NCBI GenBank assembly: GCA_916610825.1
Contig: OU744449.1
Span: 930,001-994,000, forward strand
Direction: 5' to 3'
DNA from: Haliclystus octoradiatus
Taxonomy: Eukaryota > Cnidaria > Staurozoa > Stauromedusae > Haliclystidae
Length of the DNA: 64,000 nt
Part shown: positions 1 through 11,700 of the stretch, piece by piece
Layout: every line of letters begins with the position of its first letter
How positions within the stretch are numbered: the first letter of the stretch is position 1
Notes under the pieces: generated by a model
Seen by the model: only the letters and a program-made list of their open reading frames with translations
Database searches by the model: none
Told to the model about the DNA's origin: nothing
Program-made: the position numbers and the translations under genes

Positions 1-191
1 TTTGTAGAGCTGTGACAACCAGAGCCATCCTTTTATTGGATTTGAAACACTCAACTTTTGAGGCTCGAGAATCGCCATTTTCGTTCCATTGAAAACCAGG
101 TTTTCCTTTTGAACAAAATGTTTTTCGATTTCAGAATATTATATTTGTGGGCTTTGTTCAAATTTAGTGAGCCTGGGTTTGACAGAACGAA

Positions 192-285
192 AATGACGTC
201 ATGTAAAGTCATGTAACTGGCATTGTCCAATGGGAGCCGAGAGCGGCATTGTCCAATGGGAGCCGAGAGCGACACATAAAAGGGT
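192..285 (+). promoter_or_regulatory. Promoter-like cluster: CRE, duplicated CCAAT unit, TATA
   Basis: A palindromic CRE-like ATGACGTCAT (193-202) is followed by a perfect tandem duplication of a 26-bp unit (220-245 and 246-271), each copy carrying CCAAT, and then by ATAAAAGG near 275-283. This order and spacing resemble a complete RNA polymerase II promoter. It sits upstream of, or within an intron of, CCDC47. It could be the promoter of an unannotated transcript or the U3 part of a solo LTR: a TGT start near 3 and a TTGCA end near 373 are possible LTR borders, but no target duplication can be checked. Confidence 0.35.
220..271. repeat. Perfect 26-bp tandem duplication
   Basis: Two identical head-to-tail copies of a 26-bp unit beginning GCATTGTCCAATGGG. 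No mismatch is visible, so the duplication is recent or conserved. It doubles the CCAAT motif. Confidence 0.9.
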
Positions 286-463
286 ATCCTAACTCTTGTA
301 CATAGATGTCTCTGACCTATACAACAACATTGTAACTGACATTATTTTAAAACTTGTTTTACTGTCTGTTGCAATGTACCTCTCAGTGTAGATATTAGTA
401 AGTCCAATTAACTTGGCAGTCTTTCTGAATAATAATGTAGTATAATGATGAATAATTTCATAG

Positions 464-3400
464 GGTTATAACAAAGAAAAAGGAAGTAAAACAAAGAGTT
501 CATCGCCAGACCTCAAAATAACCAAGGTAAGATCATAAAGTACCGCTTGTATGTTTTAAAACAAAACTGTCAACCAAAACTGCATCAGTTTCCTCTTTTA
601 TTTTGTTTTCAATTCTACAATCATGAAGAAGTTAATCAGAATTTATATTGTAGATTTATCTGTGTCTTTATGTTTAACTACTGAATCATCCCTCTCCAAA
701 GCTATTCCAGTTTTATGATAAACCAATGCATTTGAAAGTAATCATTCCGTTTCTTGTTGAAAAGTAAAAGGTGTGTACTCTTCTTTGACACACAATGTTT
801 ATCCTCCTAGAATCCGAAAACATTTTTCAACTTTTTTTTCTGAATTTTTAGTTGATGTTTGACCTTTAAATCTGAGTAATATGAATTTTCTTCTGAATTT
901 CCTTTAAGCATCTTCTACTCAATGTTATTATTCACATTAAAAATGATGTTCTTTCTACTTCAGTAACTTGAACGATTTGCAGGCACTCTGAAGGAAATAA
1001 AATTTCATAAATTTGGTTGCAGCCACAAATATATTTTGTAGAGGCTAAGATATTCTGTTTATTTATAATTTGTTTTATGTAGGTCCCTGTTCATTTACGC
1101 ACCGGTTGGCAATCATTTTATTTGGAAATGCTAACTATGGTGGGTCTGCTTGTTTATGCGGCAAACTTTTTTCTTGGTAAAACGAAGAACTCAAAATTGG
1201 CTACATCTTGGTAACTAAAATCATGCATTTTTAACCATAGTTGGATTCAATTATGTTTAATTGTATATTGTATTGATTTTTTGTTTTCTATTTTGTTTCT
1301 AGGTTCAAGTCACACAAAGCTCTCTTAGAATCAAATTTCAGTATAGTAGGTAAGAAGTAGGCCTATTATATTTTGGTTTATTAATTTTGAAAAGTTCACA
1401 TTGTGATACATACATTGATAAATAGTAATACTAATAAAATTTATGAAATTGTTGAATCTTTTCCTGAACTGTGATAAGGCCTTTTGAAAATGCTATGGCC
1501 TACAGATTAATTTTGGGACTATAGGGAGATGAGTAGCCTATAGGCCTACATGTTAGTTTTGAGCTATATGCCTACAGAGTTCATACATAGCTTCCATGGC
1601 AACATCATATTCGGATATAGATTCAAATGCATCGATTTCAATGGCTTGAAAATGACTTATAAATACAAATGCTTCAATTGAAATTGATTTTTAAATAATC
1701 GTGGATGTGTTATTTCATAAGATGATATGGAACTTTGTAATGCGGCATAAATGCTGTATATCGATCTATTAATAAATTCATATATAATTCATACATTTTC
1801 AAGGTGATGACGGCATGAGTAAAGAGCCTCAAACTGGTGTCCTTGTGAAAGAGAGTGAGAGCATGTATACATTATGGTGCACAGGACGTCAAAGCTGCGA
1901 GGGATTGTTAGTTGAACTGAAGGTAATAAGATAATGATGTAAACAATCAGTTGTTGGGTCACGTTGAATGTTGTGTTTCAAACGGTTTTTAATTGTTTTT
2001 CATAGTTGTTAAAACGGCATGATCTTGTAAGTGTCATGGCACAGATAATGCGACCGTCATCTGACTATATTGTAAGTATTGACAACCTCTTCTGTGTGTT
2101 CTAACTTCTATTTTTGTTCAATGTGTTGCAATTTCAGACAGACAATGAGCTGATTTAATTTAAACTTGTTTTTCTAAAAACCTTTGGTCTTGCTTAGGCA
2201 ATGCTATATCTTGGTGGCTTTGTTGCATTGTCCATAAATTCAACTTGAATGAAGATACCAATCATACCATATACCGTCCATCATTTATTCATGTTGTAGT
2301 CTACTCAGTACAGTCAGTACTTCAGGCTGCTCTACTTAGTATTAACTTTAGGCATTTAAACTATTAAGGATACACACTGAGCTACGCTTCTAGAATTTTG
2401 ACAGCCTTTCTAATCTCAAATTATGATATTAAAGGCTGGTCTTTCCTGGTTAAGTTTATGTGATTTCCTGTTGAAAACGTAGAACTTGAAGCAGTAAACA
2501 AAAATGTCTAAATTATTGCATTTTTGTAAGATATTTATGATTATAAACCAAGTTTTATATATCGATTCCTGCTGAATGACAAACAGATATTTTGTAGCAT
2601 CACAATGTTATATTTATGCTAACACGGTGATATTAAATATTAGCAATTGCTATTTGCTAACACAAAGAAAGACGTCAATGGTCAATGATTATTCTTATAA
2701 ATTTTACTTAATCTTTCTAGAACATCACAGTGTATATGGACGATGAAGACATGGATAATTTTGTGTTTGCTGTTTTACCTTTGAAAACTGCTGGAAAGAT
2801 GCAGAAAGATCTTCAAGATTTGGTATTTATATACATACACATTTTCATTTTATGTTGTTGTTCACTTTTTAATGTGTCTTAAACGTAGAGTAGGGCCTTT
2901 AGAGATTCCTTTCCTTTGAGTGGACCTGAGTCTCAATGCATGGACTTGACAGCAAGGCACTATCAGGTCGTCACAAAAGTTTTAGACTTAGAGGAACCAT
3001 ATTGTTGAATTATAAAATAGTCATAATTCAATGTTAAATGCTAAAGTAATGTTATTAAAAGTTTTGATAATGTGACTTTTTCAAAACTTCATGTCAAGAA
3101 TTCCTGATATAAAAATCTAACAGTCATGATTTTTTGACTTTGTAACTGGGAATCGTGTGAAGTATGTAGAGGGTCTACTGAAGTTGAAATAATGAAATCA
3201 CCACATAATTCATTTACAAGTGCGGCCTTGGTGTAGTGGCTAGGGCGTCGGGTTCAATCCCTGGCCGTAGCACTATAGGTTGGCGTCAGGAAGGGCATCC
3301 GGCTATTAAACGCACACAAGCTTCAAAAACTACTAACAAAATTAACCTACCACCCCGGTGAAAAAGCTGCAAGCTTACCCTATTTGTGGAAAAATGATTA

Positions 3401-6400
3401 ATCCAAAAAAAAAAAGAGCTGCTCAAAATCTTGAAAAAAGAAGCCTGCTTCTCCATGTCTATACAGGATATGATATCAGAGCATTTTCAGAACGCCAGAT
3501 GACTTTCTGTTTGTGTCTATCATCGTTGCCTTGTGACATTAGAGTTATCCAACAATATCACATCTAACTGCGTTAAAAGCCTGTTTTTAAAAATGTTTAT
3601 TTTCTGCTGCATCTTATTTAGAATTATTTCTGTTCTGAGAAGAAAAATGGTGATAAATATGGCTTACCAAATTCATACGCAGTTGTGAGTGAATCAGCAG
3701 AAGCGGCACAATACATTCTTAGTACGCAGGTAAAGAATAATTGATGATTTCTATTGAATCCAATTAATAGTATAGGTTTGTGTTTATATCTCTTTGTACA
3801 TTTTGAACTGTTGCAAAATTCTATGGTTGTTGATGGATGTAATGGTAATCAAACTGCAATATTCTAGTAGGGTAATGCAAACTGATCTAATCAGTAATTG
3901 GCTGGATCACTATTGGTTGTGCACTTGCAATTGGCAGCCTGTTGGGGAATAGGAAGGGAATATTTTTAATTATGTTATAATCCCAACCCAATTTAACATG
4001 AACGACTTTTGTGGCAGGTTTGGCTATAATTCCTACAGTAAAACCTGTTATAACGGTCACCTCTATACAGCGGCCACCTGTCTATAGTGGTCACTCTTGC
4101 AATGTCTAAAAATAGCATTTTCTATTGAATCAAACCTGTATATAAAGGCCACCTGTCTATAGCGGTCAATTTATCTACCTCTCATAGCTGGCCGTTGTAT
4201 ACAGGTTTCACTGTATCATGCTGAGAATTATATATATAAAAAGCTTCTTTGGTGTTGATTTAATAAGAAAAGTCAACGAAAAAACACAGTACATTTTTTT
4301 GTTGGCTTTTCTTATTAAATTAATTATATTATAACGCAATGACTGTTTCTGCTTTTTATTTTTAGATATGCAAAGTAATTGCTAGTGTTGGCGATTGTTT
4401 TGAATCGATGCATTTTTCTGATCAATTTGTTGGACCAAAGAAAGATGATCCGTACGTTAATTTGATGCATGATATAACACTGTAATAATATTGTGTGTCT
4501 GTGTTTCCAGGTGATTTTCAAAATGTTGAACTCAACCCAATCTGTTCCCATTGTCAGGAATGATATTTAAATCCAAGTTGAATACTCTGTTCCTGAATTT
4601 GTATTATTCAAATACATGCAACTCAACAAATCAACCAATGCGATGAAAGTTAGTTGAGTTCATGAACTTCGGAACAGTTCATGAACTTTACAAACTTTCA
4701 TGAGCAGTTGATGAGCGTTAAATGGTTAAATTTTCACGAACAGTTCTCAACTCAACAATTTTCAGAACTCAAAGTTGTCAACAGTACAAATTTAGTATGT
4801 ATTTATTAGCACTCTTGCTTAGATGGTTCACTCCAGTGTCTAGCAAATAGTTTAGCCTTACAAAATTTAACATTTTTATTCTGAATTTGAGATTTTCCCT
4901 ATAAATCAGAAAGATGTCAAATGTCAGACCCTGGTTCACTTCAAAGCCAACCAAAAAGTAAAGCAAACCCAAAACATTTCATAAATCCAAAATTTTGATC
5001 ATTTTAAGCATCAGAACACGCAATTCAATCATTAGCTATTTCTCCACATCAACACCTGTTAGATATCTAGTGACACAATACATTAGAATTGACTACCTAT
5101 AAATTGTAACCGTAATGTTTGTAAATTAATATTTTCTTGTTTTTCAGCGAAGAAGAAATATCAACAAAATTGCGAAAACCTAAAAAAGTTCTAATGTTCA
5201 CATTCAAAGGTAAAGATTAGTATACACTTCCAGCCAAGCAAAATATTCTTCACCGTTAATTAATTCTCACATAATCTTCTATTTGATTCATGGTCTCCAC
5301 TCTACTTCTAGTACCCGGAAAGACTTGGACTAAAGCAGAGCACATGGTGTCAACTGAGCCTTTGATGCGCATGGTATTGTTTTGTATAGATCGCATACGA
5401 CAATTCAAACTTGGAAAAGATGTATGTCAAGTTTTTATTATTTCTTTTGATCAAATTGCATCTGCTTGTGTCATTTCCATTTTGCAAGCTCTTCATTTAT
5501 TTGTGCAGGCCAAGGCTAAATCTGATAAGAAAAGGAGGGAAGTTGAACAATCATTTTTAAAGCTTTCTCATGCTCAAAGACAAGAGGTGGGTAGGCCTAT
5601 ATACTAATGTAGTATGTATTACATTTTACAGCAATCATGATTGATTTTTGGATTATTTGGAAATTATGTTATGTTAAGCAAATGTTAAGCAGTTTATGTT
5701 ACTTTAACTTCAAAAACAAGGAAAGTCATGCAGACCACAGGATCCTATGCATTTATACTTTTGAAGCAGTGAAAAGCTGAAATTTATCATAACATGCCTC
5801 TTGGAGTTTATCACCAAAGCAAAACTGCAGACTATAGACAGAAACAATAAACAACAGAGTTTTATAGACTATGTTTAATTTCTGATTTGTAATTGTGCTT
5901 TATTGTTGCTAATTGAAATGAAGGGTATTTTTGAGCGTTCTATCAAACAAATCTTTTGCTTCATATGAATCTCATTTTGTTTCTGTTGCTATTTTGTTTC
6001 GTTTTGGGGATTAAAATTCAAAAGCCGTAATTTTACGATTTTCGACAGCCTGACACTGACACAAACATCAACAACAACCAACCAGGCAGCAGTATCACAT
6101 TAAGTAACATTAATAAGTATTATATTATATAACTTTATATTTCTGTTTGAAGAGGCTTTCCTGTTTTTTACTTATAAGAGGCTTTGTTTAAGAATTCACT
6201 TTTGTTTACAGGCGGCGATGACAAGACGTGAGGATAAACGAAGAGCAGATAAAGACAAGATGATGTCCGAAGAAGACCCAGACAGACAAAGAAGAATGGA
6301 GGTCAGTATATCAACATCTAAACATAATGGCTGGCAGTTTGTCTGATCCTTTTCTGGTAGTAGCACTTCAAATTGTAATGCCTTTGCTTTGAGTTGCATG

Positions 6401-6996
6401 CAATATTCTGACTTTTGTGCCCATTATGGTGTTCAGATAAATATTACTCCAAACTGAACCCTGACAGAAGATGTTGATTTTAATTATATTTATTCCAATT
6501 GTTGATTTCAGAATTTTGACTTTTTTATTTGAAAACTGTCAAACCTGTTATAATAACCGCCTCTATGTAGCGGCCACTTATCTACCTCTATGTAGCGGCC
6601 ACTTATCTACCTCTATATATCGGCCACATATCTACCCCTCATAGCTGGCTGTTTTATACATGTTTCATGGTATATCTGTTTGTTGGCACATTAAATTGGA
6701 ACTCCTGAGTGGTTTCTGCCCTTTCCTTAGCCGTAGTCGACATATCACAATCTTCAAAAATTGCTACTCCTAGAATTTCACTCATGTAAAAAGTCCTTGA
6801 TCATGTTAGAGGTTGTTTTGCTTCAATGTAATCAATTGAATTTGTTATGTTATTGTTTTATGGTGATAAGGAGAGAGAATACAAGAAGGATTTGAAGAGA
6901 AAAGGACCCAAAATGAAACAGATGAAGGTTGGTACAAACCTTGCAATGCCCTTAATTCCATATAACCGGATGGAATTCCATGTGACCGTAAAATAA
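464..6996 (+). CDS. CCDC47: CCDC47 (PAT complex subunit), 3' part, 13 exons
   Basis: CCDC47 is an ER membrane protein. In mammals it joins the PAT intramembrane-chaperone complex and the multipass translocon and affects ER calcium handling. Exons read here: 464-526, 1083-1210, 1303-1349, 1804-1922, 2006-2071, 2721-2822, 3622-3729, 4366-4451, 5148-5209, 5312-5421, 5509-5586, 6212-6301, 6871-6996, joined length 1185 nt (394 aa plus stop). Exon 2 holds the single membrane helix (LTMVGLLVYAANFFLG) preceded by VPVHLRTGWQSFY. Later blocks match the family in order: LWCTGRQSCEGLL, LKRHDLVSVMAQIMRPSSD, MDDEDMDNFVFAV, FSDQFVGPK, then the basic helical tail EEDPDRQRRME..KMKQMK. The first exon starts in phase after an acceptor, so the signal peptide and acidic lumenal N-terminus lie to the left of the window. 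The C-terminal end is uncertain: a donor-like site after 6927 could splice to 8361 (stop at 8367-8369). Confidence 0.93.
3220..3416 (+). mobile_element. tRNA-derived SINE, full length
   Basis: Lies in a CCDC47 intron. The head contains an A-box-like GGTGTAGTGGCTAGGGCG and a B-box GGGTTCAATCCC about 12 bp later, as in tRNA-derived RNA polymerase III promoters. The body has the segment GGAAGGGCATCCGGC and the tail ends in an A-run near 3406-3415. The body recurs at 42286-42451 without the tRNA-like head, which shows that the unit is mobile. Open frames inside it are incidental. Confidence 0.8.
4034..4215. mobile_element. MITE of the CTATAGCGGTCA family
   Basis: The ends form an imperfect inverted repeat (TACAGTAAAACCTGTTATAA at the left; its complement-like ACAGGTTTCACTGTA at the right). 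The interior repeats the motif CTATAGTGGTCA/CAGCGGCCACCTGTC. Related copies are at 6536-6672, 13951-14124 (opposite orientation) and 15969-16125, with fragments near 24548-24610, 47385-47460 and 55083-55160. All lie in introns. No coding capacity is seen, so I call it a non-autonomous DNA element. Confidence 0.65.
4259..4319. repeat. 19-bp near-perfect inverted repeat (hairpin)
   Basis: Arms TTTAATAAGAAAAGTCAAC (4259-4277) and its complement at 4301-4319 with one mismatch, separated by 23 bases. It lies in a CCDC47 intron just before the exon at 4366. Confidence 0.7.
4640..4765. repeat. GTTCATGAAC-rich dyad cluster
   Basis: Repeated GTTCATGAAC and GAACAGTTC variants. It belongs to a dispersed family that also occurs near 10030-10090, 11465-11870, 13285-13320, 14940-15170, 16180-16240 and 58470-58580. 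Confidence 0.5.
6536..6672. mobile_element. MITE of the CTATAGCGGTCA family, internally repeated
   Basis: Second copy of the family described at 4034-4215, in the last CCDC47 intron. Its interior contains about three head-to-tail copies of a roughly 28-bp unit (CTCTATGTAGCGGCCACTTA-like), so internal tandem expansion has occurred. Confidence 0.55.
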
Positions 6997-8740
6997 ATGC
7001 ACACACACTTTGGGACTCCTAGAGGATGGTGCATTACCTTCATATTCCAAAACTGTGTTTTCCTTTTGAAATAAACGCAAAATCGTGTTTATCTTCCCTC
7101 AATGATATATTGTACCAGACAGTGTGACCCACTTGATGATAAAATGCAAGTCGAAATTGCCAATGATTTTCATTGCATTTATCCAAATTTGCACTTGACC
7201 AAGATTGTTTAACAAGGACTAAACAACAACATAGCTTATATCGTTTCAAAGGCCTGCTGCAGATAAATATGAATTCCATTCATCAATTAAATTTTAATGT
7301 GATTCAGTACAGCAGATCGAATCTCATCTTAACATATAAAACAGAGTCGTTCCAAACGAATGTATCCTAATAACTCTCCCAATTCTCTATCAAAATGTTT
7401 GAAAGTAGTTTTCATTCGAATCACCATGTTATGATCTGTGTTTTATTTGGCTTGCTATTTCATTATCAAAAACATACTCATTATCGTACTCTGTGTATCG
7501 AAACAAATGTATCTTTTCATTTGGCGGCTTTACGTCATCGCTGCAATTGTTTGCGAGGGATCTCCCCGTGGATCTCCCCAATCAATCGTGACCGCTCAGT
7601 GAAATCGCATTGCGTTTTATTTGAAGCTGCAAGTTCACCGCTTTTGGTATTTTGTACGCGCGAACGCGGAGAAGCTATTGAGTGATTCAAATGCAATGTT
7701 CATTGGGGTTTCATTTCATTTCATTGTGATAAGGTTTAATTTACCAACCTGAATGGAACATAACAAATTGAAACAAGGATTGATTTAATTCATAGTTTTA
7801 AACTGTAAAGTGGAGATATCATTTGAAAGTTTTTCAAGAAATTAAAAGTTTGAATCAAAAAAATGAATTACTAATATTTTCACAGAATTATATGAATAGT
7901 AAATACTTAGATGTTCTGTTTACAATTCAAATGAATGATTTAATGACGTTATTGTCTATATAAAAATTGTTTGGGATATTATTACGTCCTGTACTAACCT
8001 GCAATACAACCAGATTTATCAAGCATCTTACTACTCAATAACCCTCTGCTCGCAGCATTATTATAATTTGTAACTCCTATCTAGTATTATAATATATGTC
8101 TCATATCTCTTTTAGGTGTGAAATGGAAATTATTGCTCAGATCTAAAACAATAATTTGAATATTTTGACATTGATAGGCGTTAAGATAATTGTCATAAAG
8201 GAACAACACATTTTATGAGGAACATGATGTTAATATTTGAAATATTATAAAACATTTAATATTATGGAATGATGATATAAACAAATATGAAGAAGTGAAT
8301 TAAATCATATTTTGTTTTTGTTATATTATGTTATGCCTCATCTTCTTTCTTTCTCCTCAGCATTTATGATATAACTATAACCAAGCTGAAAATATAAATT
8401 GTGTAATTCTAAATCTTGCGTCTGCTATTTACCCGTAAAACATGTCACTAGAAACAACAGAAACTTGAATTTACTGATGACAAATCCTATGTACTACATC
8501 TATCAGGTAAAATAAAAGTACTTCAATTATAAATTGTTTAGAAAGTCAAGGTTAGGATGTTGAAAAGATTTCAAAATATTTATTCACCAGTAAATTAGTG
8601 TTACCATGACAATGTCACAAAGCCATCATTTTGGCGTGAAAGTGATTTCAAACATGGCTGCCCGCAGAGGAGCCAAGTGTTATTTCATTTTCAAGTAGAA
8701 CAGTATATATAATATCAATCACTTTTTGCCATTATTTAAA
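6997..8740. other. Spacer between CCDC47 and CCDC13
   Basis: Holds the CCDC47 3' region: AATAAA at 7070-7075 is the best poly(A) signal if the stop at 6996 is used. A C/T-rich acceptor ending at 8360 could start an alternative CCDC47 last exon. A locally GC- and CpG-richer patch lies around 7520-7680 and includes TACGTCATCG. The remainder is AT-rich and contains no gene that I can support. Confidence 0.5.
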
Positions 8741-11700
8741 ATGTCAAATGGAAGCAGCACACTCAAAGCACAATTCGATGCTCTCCAAAAGAGGCAAAAA
8801 GAAAGTCTGACACGTCGAAATGCTGCTAAGAAGAAAGAAGACATCAACACGGCGGCAGTGGCAGTTGCAGAGGGTAGACCAACGGATGATCTAGATCAAA
8901 GTATCAGCCATACACAACTCTGGGGAATTTCTGAAGTTAATGGTTTGGAATTAAATCTATGTGATTTAAAGGTTTATATGTAATTGATATATGACCATAC
9001 TTTAGATTGTGTGTAGGCCTACTACATTTAGTTTAGACTTCATAGTTATTTATAGTTAGACAGACTGAGACTGAGACAGATAAACCGTTGATTCTGCATA
9101 CTGAATTCTGTGTATTTTTCTATTTTATAAGAAAGTAGGGTCCAATGCTTGTTTATTGCAAAGAAAAAAGAGTTTTAAATTTGATCATTTTTTATTTGCC
9201 TAATTAGTACTTACATAGTCCTAAAACTACTTATTCATTGGTATAGATCATTTGTCTTCACTTCATCTAGATGTAGGCTGCAGGCAACCTGAGGCTAATT
9301 TACTCAACCTGCAATGTAGGCTAATCTATCCATTATAGCAATTCAAGCTCAAACAGGTCTGCAAACTATTGCACTTCTCCCGAGTTATTTAGTATATTCA
9401 AATATTGTCCCAGGTAACAAATTCAGAGGTATGTGAAAGCAACAACGAAGAAGATGATGCCTCTTCTACAATACGGGTATGTTGAGAATCAAACACAATA
9501 TTAAGCTGTTAATAATACTTTCACGCATAATATCTATAAGAGCTGAAAAACTGGAAATGATATTCTAAAATACATTAAACAATATTTGAATGTTCAAATT
9601 CAGAAGTGTCCTTAATAATTTAGACATAGGCCTACTGAGACTAATACATAGATCGTCGCATTATTAGTCAATTTCGTGAGGATCGTTTAGCTATCAGTTT
9701 TCATCACATCAATCAAATAACCTTTCAATGTGAAGAGCTGCAACATAATGCGGTGTTGTCAATATGTGTGCTTGAGTTCCTGTGTGCTCTATTGTTTGTT
9801 TCCAGATACTTGACAACATTTAGCCTCTTTTGGAATCAGTTCAAAACAAAAAGTATCATTATTCTGATTGAAAGAGCGACCCCCTCTTCTAGAAAGGGAA
9901 TAGCCGTACATGAGCCTTTAGCGTGAGATCGTTTATAAAAGCTTTAATGGCGATGATGATAAATATTCATTAGTAATTCAATTGGTTCAAAGAGAAAGTG
10001 ACAATGTCTTGCAATATCTCCCGGCTGTGAAAACAGTTCATGAACGTCAAATGACTTAATTTGATTGAACAGTTCATGAAACCTTCATTGATTTTTCTGA
10101 TTCACTCGCTTTTGGCTTAGTTTAATTTAATTTACTTTCTAGGAACTAAGGGATGAAAATGGTCGGTTGTACAAGTTGCTTGGAGAGAAAGATGCAGAAA
10201 TAAAAATGATACAAAGTCGATGGAAAGATGAAAAGAAGGAATTAATAGGTAGGTCAATCGCCATGCTACTATTTTCTGTTGAAAAATATACACACAGCTT
10301 CAACATTCCTGTGAGCAGTATACCAACTGATCACAAATGGTTCATCAAGGGACACAGATTATAACGACCAGATACGGCACTGCAAGTCGAATTCATTGTA
10401 TTTTCGAATTCAATTGTTCTCGGACGCCATTATGTATGTTGCCCCTCGATGACCTGGCTGCAGTTACGCGCTAAAATCGTAATGGAAAAACACGATAAAT
10501 TTGCACCTATTTTAAAGGCAAATTACATGTTTCTTTTGCGCCCAATTTTCATGCTAAAGGAAAATAACAGGAAAGTATATCTTCTATTTCGAGATGATCG
10601 TTTGATGTATATGGTATACAATGGTATATTGTGTCTGGAAGACAATATTTTATTGACTTATGAAAGTTGAACAAAATCATTGATTTTACTGAAGAGAAAA
10701 ATTGAATATAAATTATGAATACAAGCAGATTTTGGTAAATAAAATTCACAGTTAAATTACAAATAATATTTCATAATATGATTTCATTAATTTATCGAAT
10801 GTATGTGGTTTTTTACACAAATTTTCCGAGTTTGGAATGCCGTGGTTTTGGAGTGCGTGTGATCGTATTCGATCGAAAATAATGGCAAAAACGTAAGCAG
10901 TAATTTCCATAAAAATCCACTCCAAATAGCCTAATATTTCACTGTAATTGAGTTATTCCATATCACCAAGCATCAGTGCATATTATTTTACAGTTTGCAA
11001 TGAAATTTATGCTATAAACTATAAATTACAGTCGTATTTTCTTCATTTCAACCATGGACTTTTTAGGTTTTGAATTTATGGCATGTAAAATAAATTTGCT
11101 AATATCAAAATTATAATTTTGAATTTTACATATAGCGTATTATCCATCCACTTGCATTGAGTAGCTTGAGAAAGGCTGAATTCAGCTTCAAAAGTGAATT
11201 ATTTCAAGTATCATTTTGACGATAATTCCCTAAAATCGTAATGGACAACGATAAGATGCGTCAAAAAATGGGCAACAAACATAATGGCCGTTATTTGACC
11301 AATCACAATTTTCGAACGTTCAGTGCCGTAGCTGGTCGTTATAATCTGTGATCAAGGGACAATGCTACTTGAAGTTGACAAATTTTGCAAGACTAGGCTT
11401 TCCCACAAATTATATAAATTTCAGCTACGTTTGATGTCAATTTACAAACTGTTTGTAACAATTCAATATAAATGACCCAACTTTCACGAATGTTTTCATT
11501 GAACAGTTCATGAACAGTTGCAGTTGCAGTTCATGAACAGTTACAGTTGCAGTTCATGAATAATTCATGAATGTTTAATGGCCCAACTTTCATGATTTTT
11601 TTCATGAACAGTTCATAAACAATCCATGAACGTGAATGAGGCCCAATTTTTATGATTTTTTTCATTAAACAATTCATGGACAATTCATGAACTTCAAATG

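Noticed and set aside
51-275. Minus-strand 74-codon frame
   Set aside because: It overlaps the duplicated CCAAT/TATA block and contains the tandem-duplicated residues; no family resemblance.
3-373. Solo LTR
   Set aside because: TG..CA-type ends and promoter motifs are suggestive, but no target duplication, primer-binding site or second copy can be shown in this window.
3221-3262. Functional tRNA gene
   Set aside because: A and B boxes are present, but no acceptor stem closes; the segment runs into the SINE body and has a second copy.
3358-3567. Plus-strand 69-codon frame
   Set aside because: Half of it is SINE tail and A-run.
7395-7685. Plus-strand 96-codon frame in the CpG-rich patch
   Set aside because: No Kozak-like context, no recognised motif, unusual residue mix; the open frame follows local GC enrichment.
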